DNA of 64,000 nucleotides from G965197675 sp965197675 (GTDB lineage: Bacteria > Chloroflexota > Dehalococcoidia > Plut-88900): contig OZ240221.1 of assembly GCA_965197675.1 (NCBI GenBank), positions 558,001 through 622,000 on the forward strand. Direction: 5' to 3'. A program made the position numbers and the translations under genes. Each line of letters opens with the position of its first letter. Position 1 is the stretch's first letter. The notes beneath the pieces were generated by a model. That model was not told where the DNA came from and ran no database searches. It saw only the letters and a program-made list of their open reading frames with translations. This document shows, in pieces, positions 24,073-32,428 of the stretch.

Positions 24073-24101
24073 ATTATATACTCCGGCCCTACCTACAGCA
24101 A
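24073..24101 (-). promoter_or_regulatory. Promoter of the M24 operon
   Basis: On the minus strand, TTGCTG (24096-24101), a 17-base spacer and TATAAT (24073-24078). The predicted leader is about 147 bases, unusually long for this window; I recognise no riboswitch in it. Confidence 0.55.
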
Positions 24102-24186
24102 CAGGATAGATTTGTAATCTGCAAAGTACGCATCTGTTCGCATGATATACTTGAACACCGCCATTTACCTCACGAGTTTTATCAAT

Positions 24187-24262
24187 GCCCCTGTAGCTCA
24201 GCGGATAGAGCAGCGGTTTCCTAAACCGCGTGTCGGGTGTTCGAGTCACCCCAGGGGCGCCA
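24187..24262 (+). tRNA. tRNA-Arg (CCT)
   Basis: A 76-base cloverleaf. The acceptor stem pairs GCCCCTG with CAGGGGC, the D arm is GCTCAGCGGATAGAGC, the anticodon stem is GCGGT/ACCGC around the loop TTCCTAA (anticodon CCT, reads AGG), and the T arm is GGGTGTTCGAGTCACCC. The discriminator is G and CCA is encoded. An antisense open frame across it is not a gene. A mobile-element remnant starts 78 bases downstream. Confidence 0.96.
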
Positions 24263-24340
24263 TCTCTACTAACCTCATCCCCAATACTTTGGCATAGCTC
24301 CCCTTCTTGGCTTACTCTTGCAACTAGTCGGAAAGAGCAA

Positions 24341-24755
24341 CCCAAATCTCCCAGCTAAATTGGCGGGGGAGGTTGAGGCGCTTAGAGCACGTGCTCAGTG
24401 TGGGTCTTGGGGCCAGAAGGGGTGGGTGTATGGCCTTCCGGCCGGCGGGTTTGGTTGAACTGGAGGTGCTATCGCCTCGATTTGGGCTGTAGTCGGGCTG
24501 GAAAAGGCATGGCTCGCCTTGACCGAGCCAGTTGGCATCTTTGAGACGCCTTCAGCCGGTGGGTCTATGTGAGGATCGTCTATGACGGGACAGCGGCCAG
24601 CCTGGATATCCTTTGGCGAGCTGCCAGACAGCAGTCCTTGCTCCATAATAGATGCACATCGTTGGTGATTGTTTTTCTTGTTCCAGAAACATCATAGCCC
24701 GCTTCACCGCAGGCGCCACCGAGGTCTTCTTACACATTTAGGTGAGGAATCTAGG
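24341..24755 (-). mobile_element. Mobile-element remnant with imperfect inverted ends
   Basis: The gap 24263-24822 carries CCCAAATCTCCCAGCTAAAT at 24341 and a related inverted copy, ATTTAGGTGAGGAATCTAGG, ending at 24755 (about 15 of 23 positions match). The 24340-24499 part is copy B of the dispersed repeat seen at 11832-11990. Between the ends, minus-strand fragments MCKKTSVAPAVKRAMMFLEQ and SPKDIQAGRCPVIDDPHIDP lie in different frames, as in a decayed transposase. I cannot name the IS family. It is close to tRNA-Arg, a common insertion neighbourhood. Confidence 0.5.
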
Positions 24756-24822
24756 AAGCATGGTTGACGCTGGGATGCGGTGGACTTATGCTAAGTCCGC
24801 ATTCCAAGAAAGGGAGCCATCC

Positions 24823-25245
24823 ATGACTCTCAACACGTATCTCCACTTCAACGGCAACTGCCGCGAGGCGTTCGAGTTCTATCGCTCCGTCTTCGGCGGG
24901 GAGTTCGCGATCATGCAGGCCATGGGGGACGGCCCCGCCGACATGGGCATCCCGGACTCGGAGAAGCACCTGATAATGCACGTGTCCCTACCCGTGGGGA
25001 GCAGCGTGCTCATGGGAAGCGACGTACCCTCCCAGTTTGGGCCGCCCCCCGTGATGGGCACCAACTTCGCCATCTCCTATGCGTCCGAGAGCAGGGAGAA
25101 GGTGGGCGCCCTCTTCGCCAAGCTGTCGGAGGGTGGAAAACGTGCCATGGAGCCGCAGGACATGTTCTGGGGCGCCTACTTCGCCTCCTGCATCGACAAG
25201 TTCGGCATCAGCTGGATGCTCAACTACGAAAACCACAGCCAGTAG
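24823..25245 (+). CDS. VOC family protein (PhnB-like)
   Basis: A 140-residue glyoxalase/bleomycin-resistance-fold protein of the PhnB group. MTLNTYLHFNGNCREAFEFY is the standard start, then VFGGEFAIMQAMGD, LIMHVSLPVGSSVLMGSDVP and MFWGAYFASCIDKFGISWML. Binding partner and activity are unknown. I choose ATG 24823 with AGGGAG at 24811-24816. It is clearly richer in GC than the flanking genes and lies just past the mobile-element remnant, so it was probably acquired. The 261 bases after it, up to 25507, are also GC-rich and hold nothing I recognise. Confidence 0.87.
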   Translation: MTLNTYLHFNGNCREAFEFYRSVFGGEFAIMQAMGDGPADMGIPDSEKHLIMHVSLPVGSSVLMGSDVPSQFGPPPVMGTNFAISYASESREKVGALFAKLSEGGKRAMEPQDMFWGAYFASCIDKFGISWMLNYENHSQ

Positions 25246-25506
25246 GACGGCCTAGGCAGCCCAAGCCACCGGGGGAGTCACGGAGGCCGTCTCTTGCCAC
25301 TCCCTGAAGAGGGTTGGCCGAGTGTCTCAGAGTCACCTGAGCCTTGGGAGGAGGAACAGCAACTCCACCGCCTGCACCCAGGAACAAATGGCGCGCTCTT
25401 GCAGCTCTTCGGGTGGCCCAGATTTACATTAATGGATCTTCCTGCCGGCGCGGCAGGATATGAGGAAGCTGTTCGAGCACTCGGCGCGGACAGCAGTGAC
25501 GATGGA

Positions 25507-26628
25507 CTACAGCCCGTGGAAGGGAAAGACCAGATCCTTTATCTCTTGGACGCTCTGTCTTGCCAAGGCCCACGCCTGCTCTTTCGTCTCGGCATCTAGA
25601 GAGGGCGGTTCATGGTCTCTAAGTTGAGTAATGCCGTACTGCCCTCGGTAGGCGTCGGGGATTTCGTCGGGCCAATTTCTTGTTACCATCACGCCATAGG
25701 CTAGCGTCCAGCAGCGAGCCACCGCCTCGACGTCGTACCCCCCACCTCCCAACGCCAGCCATTTGGACGTCAAGCCGCCTAGCTCTCGGATCGCCTGGCA
25801 ATACCCATTGCTAGTGAGGTTCAGGTGGGCCAAGGGATCGGAGAAGTGGGTGTCTATCCCCAATTGGGTCACCAGTACGTCAGGCTTAAAGCTATTTATC
25901 AAGGGAAGTACTATCTCTCGAAAGGCCCACAGATACACCTCGTCATCGGTATAAGGCGCCAGAGGTAGGTTTACCGAGTAACCCTTCGCTTCTTCGGCCC
26001 CCAACTCCTCAGTGCCCCCCGTGCCTGGAAACAGATATCTACCCGACTCATGGATGGAGATGGTAAGAACTTTGTTGGTGTCGTAGAAGGCGTTCTGGAC
26101 GCCGTCACCGTGGTGTACGTCGATATCTACGTAAGCTACTTTCAGCCCCTCGTCCACCAGATGCTTGATAGCGATGACAGCATCGTTGAAGATGCAGAAT
26201 CCCGAGGCGAAGTTAGCGGCGGCGTGATGCAGACCACCTGAGGAGTTGAATACCACGTCTGCCTCTTCCTTCAGCAAGAGGTCTGAGGCTATAAGAGAGC
26301 CTCCTACCACTAGAGTCGCCGCTTCATACATGCCCCTGTAAGGAGGATTGTCTCCATATTCGCTGAAGTTGTACCGACCTGGATCCACCAGTGCCTCACC
26401 TCTGCTAAAGCTCTTCACTGCCGCGGTGTAGTCAGAGATATGGAAGGTGAGGACTTCATCTTCCGTGGCATGCCTCGGCTTAACCAAGGTGGAATTTTCA
26501 TTCTCAAAAGCCTGATATGACTCCAAGAGCTCGTAAGTGAGCCTGAGACGGCCGGGTATGAAGGGATGTCCTTCCCTGAGGACGTGCCTGGATAAGGCAT
26601 CTTCGTAGATGTATGCGCCCTTCCTCAT
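25507..26628 (-). CDS. Histone deacetylase family protein (AcuC-like)
   Basis: A zinc-dependent deacetylase of about 373 residues. GGLHHAAANFASGFCIFNDA carries the catalytic His pair, VAYVDIDVHHGDGVQNAFYD the zinc Asp and His, VTQLGIDTHFSDPLAHL the second zinc Asp, and LGGGGYD the catalytic Tyr. AcuC in Bacillus deacetylates acetyl-CoA synthetase; polyamine deacetylases share the fold. I use ATG 26628 behind AAAGGGGAG, not the longer frame to 26667, which would overlap the next gene. It is third in the MBL - Mut7-C - AcuC run. Confidence 0.88.
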   Translation of the reverse strand: MRKGAYIYEDALSRHVLREGHPFIPGRLRLTYELLESYQAFENENSTLVKPRHATEDEVLTFHISDYTAAVKSFSRGEALVDPGRYNFSEYGDNPPYRGMYEAATLVVGGSLIASDLLLKEEADVVFNSSGGLHHAAANFASGFCIFNDAVIAIKHLVDEGLKVAYVDIDVHHGDGVQNAFYDTNKVLTISIHESGRYLFPGTGGTEELGAEEAKGYSVNLPLAPYTDDEVYLWAFREIVLPLINSFKPDVLVTQLGIDTHFSDPLAHLNLTSNGYCQAIRELGGLTSKWLALGGGGYDVEAVARCWTLAYGVMVTRNWPDEIPDAYRGQYGITQLRDHEPPSLDAETKEQAWALARQSVQEIKDLVFPFHGL

Positions 26629-26638
26629 ACTCTCCCCT

Positions 26639-27121
26639 TTAGTGGCTCCCCACCTTCTCCAGCGCAACCTTCATTCGTTGCCAATGGGTGCCCTGCCAGT
26701 AAACTTTGCTACAGGATGGGCACTTGTGGAACGAAGCATGATTGAGGAACACATAAGGCGGCACCAGCGACCGCACGTCTTCTTTGAGTTCTGGAGCCAA
26801 TGGTTCATTGCAAATCAAGCAAAGAGAGAACTGCTGCTCTCGATGGTCGAGGTTCAAGGTATCTACCACTTGCCTAAGCTGGTCTAAAACATCGTCATAC
26901 TTAATGAGTAGCGCTGTTACCTGGCCGATAGCAACTACCCTTCGCTCCAATATGTGAGCGTCCCTGGTAAGCAACACTCGACCATCTTCGAGACATATCC
27001 GTATTAGATCATCATCGTCGATATCCTTATCGAAAAGAGTATCATAGCCCAAGGCTCTCAGCCATTTGGCAAGCTTGCCAACGTTTGCGTCCACCACGAA
27101 TGTAACTCTTTTGTCTGGCAT
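26639..27121 (-). CDS. Mut7-C RNase domain protein with zinc ribbon
   Basis: 160 residues. FVVDANVGKLAKWLRALGYD (PIN-like fold with catalytic Asp), DDDLIRIC and LLTRDAHI are the conserved Mut7-C motifs. The C-terminal part has a zinc ribbon with LCLICNEPL and FHKCPSCSKVYWQGTHW. The family is predicted to be an RNase; the target is unknown. It lies two bases downstream of the MBL-fold gene and ten bases before the AcuC-like start, so the three form an operon. Confidence 0.87.
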   Translation of the reverse strand: MPDKRVTFVVDANVGKLAKWLRALGYDTLFDKDIDDDDLIRICLEDGRVLLTRDAHILERRVVAIGQVTALLIKYDDVLDQLRQVVDTLNLDHREQQFSLCLICNEPLAPELKEDVRSLVPPYVFLNHASFHKCPSCSKVYWQGTHWQRMKVALEKVGSH

Positions 27122-27123
27122 TT

Positions 27124-27891
27124 TTACAGTGTGACCTCCATTCCCTCATGGGCAGGGGTCAGGTCGGCGTAAAGAAGGCGAGCTACCTCATCTAACTCAT
27201 AGCGAATCTCTTTTTCATACATCGGATTGATGTGTACTGCCACGACCCTAGGCAAGTAGCCCTTGATGTTCCGGAAGCTCTGTAGCTCCTTCATCAGCAG
27301 TTCCGACGTTAGGTGGCCCGTCTGACATGCCGGCTCATCCAGACGATTGGGCAAGGTTACCTCAATGAGTAATAGGTTTGGGCGGATATGAGGCCATGCA
27401 GACGAGCAGCCTCGGCCGGTATCCCCTGAGTAAAATAAGGATCCGCCGTCTCCATCAATAATTTGGTAACCGACTGTCGGAGGGCCGTGGGGAACGGACA
27501 AAGGTAGAACCTGGTATCCATCAACATCTGCTGATTCACCCACAGTTAACCTGTGGAATACGAGCGAGGGCGGCTGTGATCTGTAGTTGCTGGTGAAGTC
27601 GGGGTAGAGCGCCCCGTTCACCAGGTTCGACGACAGGCTGTCCAGCACATGTTGTATGGAGTAGACACCGGTGGCGTGTGACTCGGTGTTGAAACCGAAG
27701 GTCAAAAGGTCTCGTACGTGGTCATAGTGGTGATGGGTCACCAATATGGACTTTATGGCCCTTTGCTCTTCTAGAGTAAGAGTCGACGTGAGGCTGCCCG
27801 CATCTATGGCCAGTCTTCCATCAATCAGGAAAGAGGTAAGTCTTGTGTCCTTGGTCTCTAGCTGGTGTGCCCCAAGTATCTTTACGTGCAT
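27124..27891 (-). CDS. MBL-fold metallohydrolase
   Basis: A 255-residue metallo-beta-lactamase-fold protein. ILVTHHHYDHVRDLLTFGF is the H-x-H-x-D-H signature, VPHGPPTVGY gives the next His, FYSGDTGRG the bridging Asp, and VVAVHINPMYEKEI the last His. MHVKILGAHQLETKDTRLTS at the start resembles the class II cAMP phosphodiesterase / RNase Z-like branch. The paired Mut7-C gene makes an RNA-related role possible. No ribosome site better than AAGGAG, some distance upstream, is visible. Confidence 0.85.
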   Translation of the reverse strand: MHVKILGAHQLETKDTRLTSFLIDGRLAIDAGSLTSTLTLEEQRAIKSILVTHHHYDHVRDLLTFGFNTESHATGVYSIQHVLDSLSSNLVNGALYPDFTSNYRSQPPSLVFHRLTVGESADVDGYQVLPLSVPHGPPTVGYQIIDGDGGSLFYSGDTGRGCSSAWPHIRPNLLLIEVTLPNRLDEPACQTGHLTSELLMKELQSFRNIKGYLPRVVAVHINPMYEKEIRYELDEVARLLYADLTPAHEGMEVTL

Positions 27892-27954
27892 GACTTAAGG
27901 GAGTGTCACTCCTTTTTCTTTCACCACCGTAGAGAGGTGACCGATGACAAAGTC

Positions 27955-28103
27955 TTAAGGAACTACAGTCTCTAAAATTACTGGGTCTCCATCTCTAGAG
28001 AAATGCACTCTGAACCACTCGTTTGTTGAGCATGATCTGCAAGTTTCTTCAATGGTTCTACAGGGAGACAATCCGCGTCTTCGGAGTATTTGAGCTTGGT
28101 CAT
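27955..28103 (-). pseudogene. Decayed DUF2283-like antitoxin gene
   Basis: On the minus strand, ATG 28103 opens MTKLKYSEDADCL, the start of DUF2283 proteins. After a frame change the C-terminal part FRVHFSRDGDPVILETVVP follows, ending at 27955. Expected middle residues are missing or out of frame. The ATG overlaps the stop of the DUF4258-like gene as ATGA, the usual coupling of such pairs. The surrounding 504-base gap (27892-28395) holds nothing else of note. Confidence 0.5.
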
Positions 28104-28330
28104 ACCTGGCCTTCCTTGCGGGATAGAGGGTGGCTATTAATATCTGAATCTGATAGCTCCTTGTATGCTCCGCGAAACGCTCTACGATCGTCCAATGGGT
28201 CTTTCACTACTACTCTCCCTGCATAAGCAGTCAAAACACGATCTGGATCATCGACTATACCCTTGACGCTATCCTCAGCAATAGTCGACCAATATCTCAA
28301 ACTTCAGGCGAGCATGTTAACTGAAACGGA
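28100..28330 (-). pseudogene. Decayed DUF4258-like toxin gene
   Basis: The minus-strand frame DSVKGIVDDPDRVLTAYAGR, then RAFRGAYKELSDSDI and PLSRKEGQV, ending 28100, resembles DUF4258 (RelE-like) proteins. The N-terminal piece FQLTCSPEV is present but in another frame just upstream, and three residues seem lost before PLSRKE. With the DUF2283-like remnant it forms a dead toxin-antitoxin pair. Confidence 0.48.
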
Positions 28331-28395
28331 GCGGTTTCTGGCCACGACCACCGCACTAAATTCTATCACACGTACAGCTACTCAGGCAGACAGTA

Positions 28396-30699
28396 TCAGA
28401 GACGTTGGTCCCTTCCTCGGAGCAACTCCTCCATCAGGATACGTGCCGCGGTCTTGTCCAGGGGTTCATTGTTGTTGCCGCACTTGGGAGACTGCACACA
28501 GCTAGGGCATCCGGACTCACATGGGCATTCCTGGAGAGTCTTGAGGGTTGCCTTCCACAGCTCTTCCATCAGTTCGTAGCCCTTTTCGGTGATGCCAATA
28601 CCGCCTGGATACCCATCGTAGATGATTATCTGAGCTTGACCAGTATCGGGGTGCATAGGTGTGGACAGGCCGCCTATGTCGTTGCGATCGCACAATGCGA
28701 ACATGGGAAGCAGACCTATGGCAGTGTGTTCGACAGCGTGAAGCCCACCCGGGTAGTCTGAGTAGTCCTTGAGAATACGATCGACGGCCCTCTCGGGAAT
28801 GTCAAACCAAAGGGCGGTCGTCTCAAAGACTCGAGGCGGGAGATCGAGGCTCTCTTCGCTTATGATCTCTTCGGTGAACCTGGCCTTACGCTTATACCCC
28901 ACCACTAGGTTAGATACCTCTACTTTGCCAAGATAGCATTGCACACTGCCTATCCGTCTTTGACGCTTTGCCTCTATTATTCGTATGTCCGTAACATCAA
29001 TGGTCTGAGTGTAGTAGTTGATGTCCCTTGGGACTGCATGTGCCACCCTTGCATTCAGATCCAAATCGGTTACCAGATACGAATCTCCCTTATGAAGGTA
29101 CACGGCGCCCTGGTGTATTTGAAAGAAAGCTGTGGACTCCTCTATCGTCTCCAGCACTACCCCACTGCCCTCCAACACTATTGCGTAGGTGTTGGAGGAG
29201 GTCGAGCGGATGTTCACCTCCTGTGCGGGATACACGAATTCGGTAGAGAGATACCAACGGTCTCGATGAAGTCTGAGAGTACCCCGCTCCTCTAGCTCAT
29301 CCAGTCGCTCCAAAAGAGCATCTCCAAAGAGGCCTTCATCAAGAGAAGACAGAGGCCATTCGTAGGCAGAACAGATGAGATGGGGAGTTAGGATATGTGG
29401 GTTGAATGGAGAGATGAGAGCGTGTTCGTGGGGCTTATCGAAGAACTCACGCGGGTGTCGCATGAAATATTGATCCAATGGGTTGTCCATCCCGATGAGG
29501 AAGCTCAGTGAACGATGGCCCCTTCTTCCGCTGCGCCCCGCTTGTTGCCAGACACTGGCTATGCTCCCAGGATAGCCAGTAAGGACAGTGGCATCTAAAT
29601 CTCCAATGTCTATGCCTAGCTCCAGGGCATTCGTGGCACACACCCCCAACAAGTCGCCGTTAAACAGTCCCTGCTCTATATGCCTTCTCTCTTCGGGTAG
29701 GTATCCTGCACGATAGGGCATCACTCGGCGTGCTAGATCGGTCTGGATAACAGCCAGGTTCTCCCTGGAGTACATGTAAATCAGCTCGGCAACTTGCCTG
29801 GACCTGGCGAAGGCGAGAGTGCGAATTCCTGAGCTTACGAGACTGGTGAACAGCAGCGTTGCTTCAGAGTTGGAGCTCCTACGATGGCTTCTGTCCTCGT
29901 CTATTATCGGCGGATTCCAAAAGACGAAGTCCTTGCCCCCACTGGGCGATCCGTCTTCGGTGAATACCTCGAAGGGTTTACCCACCAGGGCCTCGGCATG
30001 CTCGCCAGGATTGGAGATGGTGGCGGAGCTGAGGATAAACTGAGGCGAGGAGCCGTGCAGGCGGCACAACCTGCGGAGGCGTCGCAGCACATTGGCCGCA
30101 TGAGAGCCAAAAACCCCGCGATATACATGGGCCTCGTCCAGGACCACGTATTTCAGCCTGCGTAGAAACTTGATCCAGGAGCGGTGATTGGGAAGAATAC
30201 CGAGATGCAGCATGTCGGGGTTGGTCAGTAGAATTCTCGCAGACCTCCTGATCTCTCCCCGTTCCTTGCCAGGGGTATCGCCATCGAATGTTGCCACTTT
30301 GATCTTCTCCAGCTCAGGATCAGACTGCGTCAACTCCTTTAGCGCCTTCCATTGGCCTTGAGTCAGGGCTTTGGTGGGGAATATATAAAGAGCTCTGGTC
30401 CCCTGATCTCTCAGCATAGAATCCAGGACTACCGAGTTGTAGATGAGGCTTTTACCGCTGGCAGCCGGCGTGGCTACCATAACGTTGGAACCCGCCTTCA
30501 CAGCTTCTATCGCCTGGCCTTGATGTCCATACAAAGGTAACATTCCCAAATCGTTGAGTGCGTTTTCCAGGGTATGGTGGAAGTAGTGGCCTAAATCGGC
30601 ATAACGGGGCGCCCTTGGAGGGATCTTCTCAAGGTGGACTATCTGACCATCGTAATCAGTCAGTTTAGTAAGACCCTCTATCAGGCGGGAAGTGTCCAT
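28396..30699 (-). CDS. DEAD/DEAH-box helicase, MrfA/YprA-like
   Basis: A 767-residue SF2 helicase. ATPAASGKSLIYN is motif I (Walker A), LTNPDMLHLG and YVVLDEAHVYRG motif II (DEAH), ILSSATISNP motif III, and VCATNALELGIDIGDLDATV with QQAGRSGRRG motifs V and VI. The C-terminus has the DUF1998/MZB cysteines (CPCESGCPSCVQSPKCGN), which fits MrfA, the mitomycin repair helicase of Bacillus, and Hrq1. Its role is probably repair of DNA crosslinks or bulky adducts. It is 27 bases downstream of the DUF503 gene, so the two are cotranscribed. Confidence 0.9.
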   Translation of the reverse strand: MDTSRLIEGLTKLTDYDGQIVHLEKIPPRAPRYADLGHYFHHTLENALNDLGMLPLYGHQGQAIEAVKAGSNVMVATPAASGKSLIYNSVVLDSMLRDQGTRALYIFPTKALTQGQWKALKELTQSDPELEKIKVATFDGDTPGKERGEIRRSARILLTNPDMLHLGILPNHRSWIKFLRRLKYVVLDEAHVYRGVFGSHAANVLRRLRRLCRLHGSSPQFILSSATISNPGEHAEALVGKPFEVFTEDGSPSGGKDFVFWNPPIIDEDRSHRRSSNSEATLLFTSLVSSGIRTLAFARSRQVAELIYMYSRENLAVIQTDLARRVMPYRAGYLPEERRHIEQGLFNGDLLGVCATNALELGIDIGDLDATVLTGYPGSIASVWQQAGRSGRRGHRSLSFLIGMDNPLDQYFMRHPREFFDKPHEHALISPFNPHILTPHLICSAYEWPLSSLDEGLFGDALLERLDELEERGTLRLHRDRWYLSTEFVYPAQEVNIRSTSSNTYAIVLEGSGVVLETIEESTAFFQIHQGAVYLHKGDSYLVTDLDLNARVAHAVPRDINYYTQTIDVTDIRIIEAKRQRRIGSVQCYLGKVEVSNLVVGYKRKARFTEEIISEESLDLPPRVFETTALWFDIPERAVDRILKDYSDYPGGLHAVEHTAIGLLPMFALCDRNDIGGLSTPMHPDTGQAQIIIYDGYPGGIGITEKGYELMEELWKATLKTLQECPCESGCPSCVQSPKCGNNNEPLDKTAARILMEELLRGRDQRL

Positions 30700-30726
30700 A
30701 GGTCAAGCGTAGAGTAGAAACCGCCT

Positions 30727-31020
30727 CTAAAGAGCATCCACGATCTCGATCTCATAGTCGAGAAACTCGGCATCGATTCTAGATTGATCGACGTAGTGGA
30801 CCACCCTGGAGAGCATCTCGTTGACGTGGGAGGCATCGTTTCCCACACAGGAAACCCCGAGGGTAACCATGCGCCACACATCCTGGTCTTCCACCTCCGC
30901 CACTGCTACGTTAAACTTATTCCCCACCTTATCGGTGAGGGACTTGAGGAACCGCCTTTTGCCTTTTAGGGAGTCATTCTCAGGCAGACGCAACCGAACT
31001 TTGCCTACACCGACTTTCAT
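30727..31020 (-). CDS. DUF503 family protein
   Basis: A 97-residue protein. MKVGVGKVRLRLPENDSLKG and KRRFLKSLTDKVGNKFNVAV match DUF503 (YlxP-like), usually found beside rbfA and infB. Here it precedes the MrfA-like helicase instead. Its function is not established; the fold is ferredoxin-like and ribosome-related in some genomes. ATG 31020 is clear. Confidence 0.85.
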   Translation of the reverse strand: MKVGVGKVRLRLPENDSLKGKRRFLKSLTDKVGNKFNVAVAEVEDQDVWRMVTLGVSCVGNDASHVNEMLSRVVHYVDQSRIDAEFLDYEIEIVDAL

Positions 31021-31113
31021 TGATTCAGAGTCGCAAACACTGACGAGTCTCTAGAGGAAATATCTTAGCACAAAAGAGATGACATCAGCCGCCGAGGTTC
31101 TCCGGAAACCGGC

Positions 31114-32226
31114 TCACAAAACCACCAGAACTACACCTGCGGAAGTCATCATAATCCCGGCAATGGTTTTGAGAGTTATCCTCTCCCGGAGAGCCAGAAA
31201 GGATATGAGGGTTATCCAGAGCAGCTCGGTCGTTAGAAGTGGAGCGGTGACTGCAAGTCCGGTATTTTTCAAAGCTATCAGCATCAGCAAGCTTCCAACC
31301 CCGAACAAGAATAGCCCATTGAGGACCAATATCAGATAGCTGACAAGCGGCATGTTTCCAACACTCACTTGCGTTCCCGCGGTGGCAAGACGGGGATTGC
31401 GGGGATTCCGATGGTGAGATCCGGTTAAGGTCGCAGAACCGGTAGTTTCCAACCTGGCCATCTGCATCTCGGCGCGTAGTCCCAGCTTACCACGAGAGAT
31501 TATTGGTCTGGCTGCGAGTGAGTCGTTCGCTGGTGTTCGGCTGGATGCTTCTTCTGTCGCGGGCGGTGCTCCGGACAAAACACGTCCTAGCTGGGTGCGA
31601 GATCCCAGAAGCGCCAGCATGCCAAGAACAATGAACACAGCGGTGAGCCTTACCCAGTTGGCTATAAAAACATCCAACTCCCTTAAAGCAACCCTCTGAA
31701 GGGAAGTCCCGATTACCCAACTGGACACCACCAGAATCAAGAAGATGAGTCCCTTGGGGCCCAGCCACTTCTCCTGAGCGCTTCCTGACTGTTTTCGCTG
31801 AGCTAGGCTCAACATATAAACACCTGCGACTATGGAAAAGACCCCCACATATGTTACAGGTGACAGATCTTCACCCAGAAAAACGACGCCCGAGAATAGC
31901 GCTAGCAGAGCGTAAAGTCCACCGCTCAATGGGCTCGCCTTGCTTATGTCCACGGATCTCACGAAGATCAAGTACAGGGGTACTCCAACTCCTACCGATA
32001 AGACTCCACCACCTATGCTAAGCAACAGGGCGTCCAAGGGGGCATCGGCGATCTCTTGGGCCTTCCCCATAATCAGAGCAAGACTCGCTGCGAACAAGGC
32101 CCCACCAAGACTTTCAAGAAATGCCATGGTGATGGGGGGGAATCTCCTGCTCAAGACCTTGTCCATGGAATGGGTAACGGAGAAGGTAACAGCAGCCGCC
32201 AGTCCCGCAAGCTCTCCTACCGGCAT
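31114..32226 (-). CDS. EamA/DMT-family transporter with a long internal loop
   Basis: A 370-residue inner-membrane protein with two EamA repeats. The first (residues about 4-142) ends with PLSGGLYALLALFSGVVFLG and YVGVFSIVAGVYML; the second ends VTAPLLTTELLWITLISF and LKTIAGIMMTSAGVVLV. Roughly ten membrane segments are visible. The two halves are separated by a hydrophilic stretch, residues about 209-292, rich in Ser, Arg, Ala and His, which is not usual for this family (typical length about 290-310). Substrate unknown. It diverges from rex. Confidence 0.82.
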   Translation of the reverse strand: MPVGELAGLAAAVTFSVTHSMDKVLSRRFPPITMAFLESLGGALFAASLALIMGKAQEIADAPLDALLLSIGGGVLSVGVGVPLYLIFVRSVDISKASPLSGGLYALLALFSGVVFLGEDLSPVTYVGVFSIVAGVYMLSLAQRKQSGSAQEKWLGPKGLIFLILVVSSWVIGTSLQRVALRELDVFIANWVRLTAVFIVLGMLALLGSRTQLGRVLSGAPPATEEASSRTPANDSLAARPIISRGKLGLRAEMQMARLETTGSATLTGSHHRNPRNPRLATAGTQVSVGNMPLVSYLILVLNGLFLFGVGSLLMLIALKNTGLAVTAPLLTTELLWITLISFLALRERITLKTIAGIMMTSAGVVLVVL

Positions 32227-32322
32227 GACATTAGCTCCGCAATCATCAGTAGCATCTCTCTCAAGGTCTGGGAACCAAGAATTGTGAAAACCCTCCGATT
32301 TACCTGCACGGAAACACTTGTA

Positions 32323-32351
32323 TTGACGCCTAATAGCAAGAATACTACAAT
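32323..32351 (+). promoter_or_regulatory. Sigma70 promoter of rex
   Basis: TTGACG (32323-32328), a 17-base spacer and TACAAT (32346-32351), giving a leader of about 70 bases. Confidence 0.55.
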
Positions 32352-32375
32352 TGCCCCATTCTATAAGCCGTCAAC

Positions 32376-32393
32376 CCGTGCTTTATTGCACAA
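32376..32393 (+). promoter_or_regulatory. Possible Rex half-operator in the rex leader
   Basis: CCGTGCTTTATTGCACAA keeps the GTG-N8-CAC spacing and a full right half-site of the Rex operator; the left half has two mismatches. It lies about 18-35 bases past the predicted transcript start, where it could give autoregulation. Confidence 0.3.
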
Positions 32394-32428
32394 ACTCTCG
32401 CAGCTCGTCCATGGTGGGTATATAGTCG

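Noticed and set aside
23989..24345. 118-codon minus-strand frame across the tRNA-Arg
   Set aside because: Its protein contains the GVTRTPDTRFRKPLL-type sequence that arises from reading a tRNA backwards, a well-known false gene.
25294..25599. 101-codon plus-strand frame
   Set aside because: It overlaps the end of the AcuC-like gene, has no recognisable motif and no ribosome site; probably chance in GC-rich DNA.
27895..27925. Small hairpin GGAGT-GTC-ACTCC followed by T-rich sequence
   Set aside because: Only five base pairs, and no plus-strand gene ends there for it to terminate.
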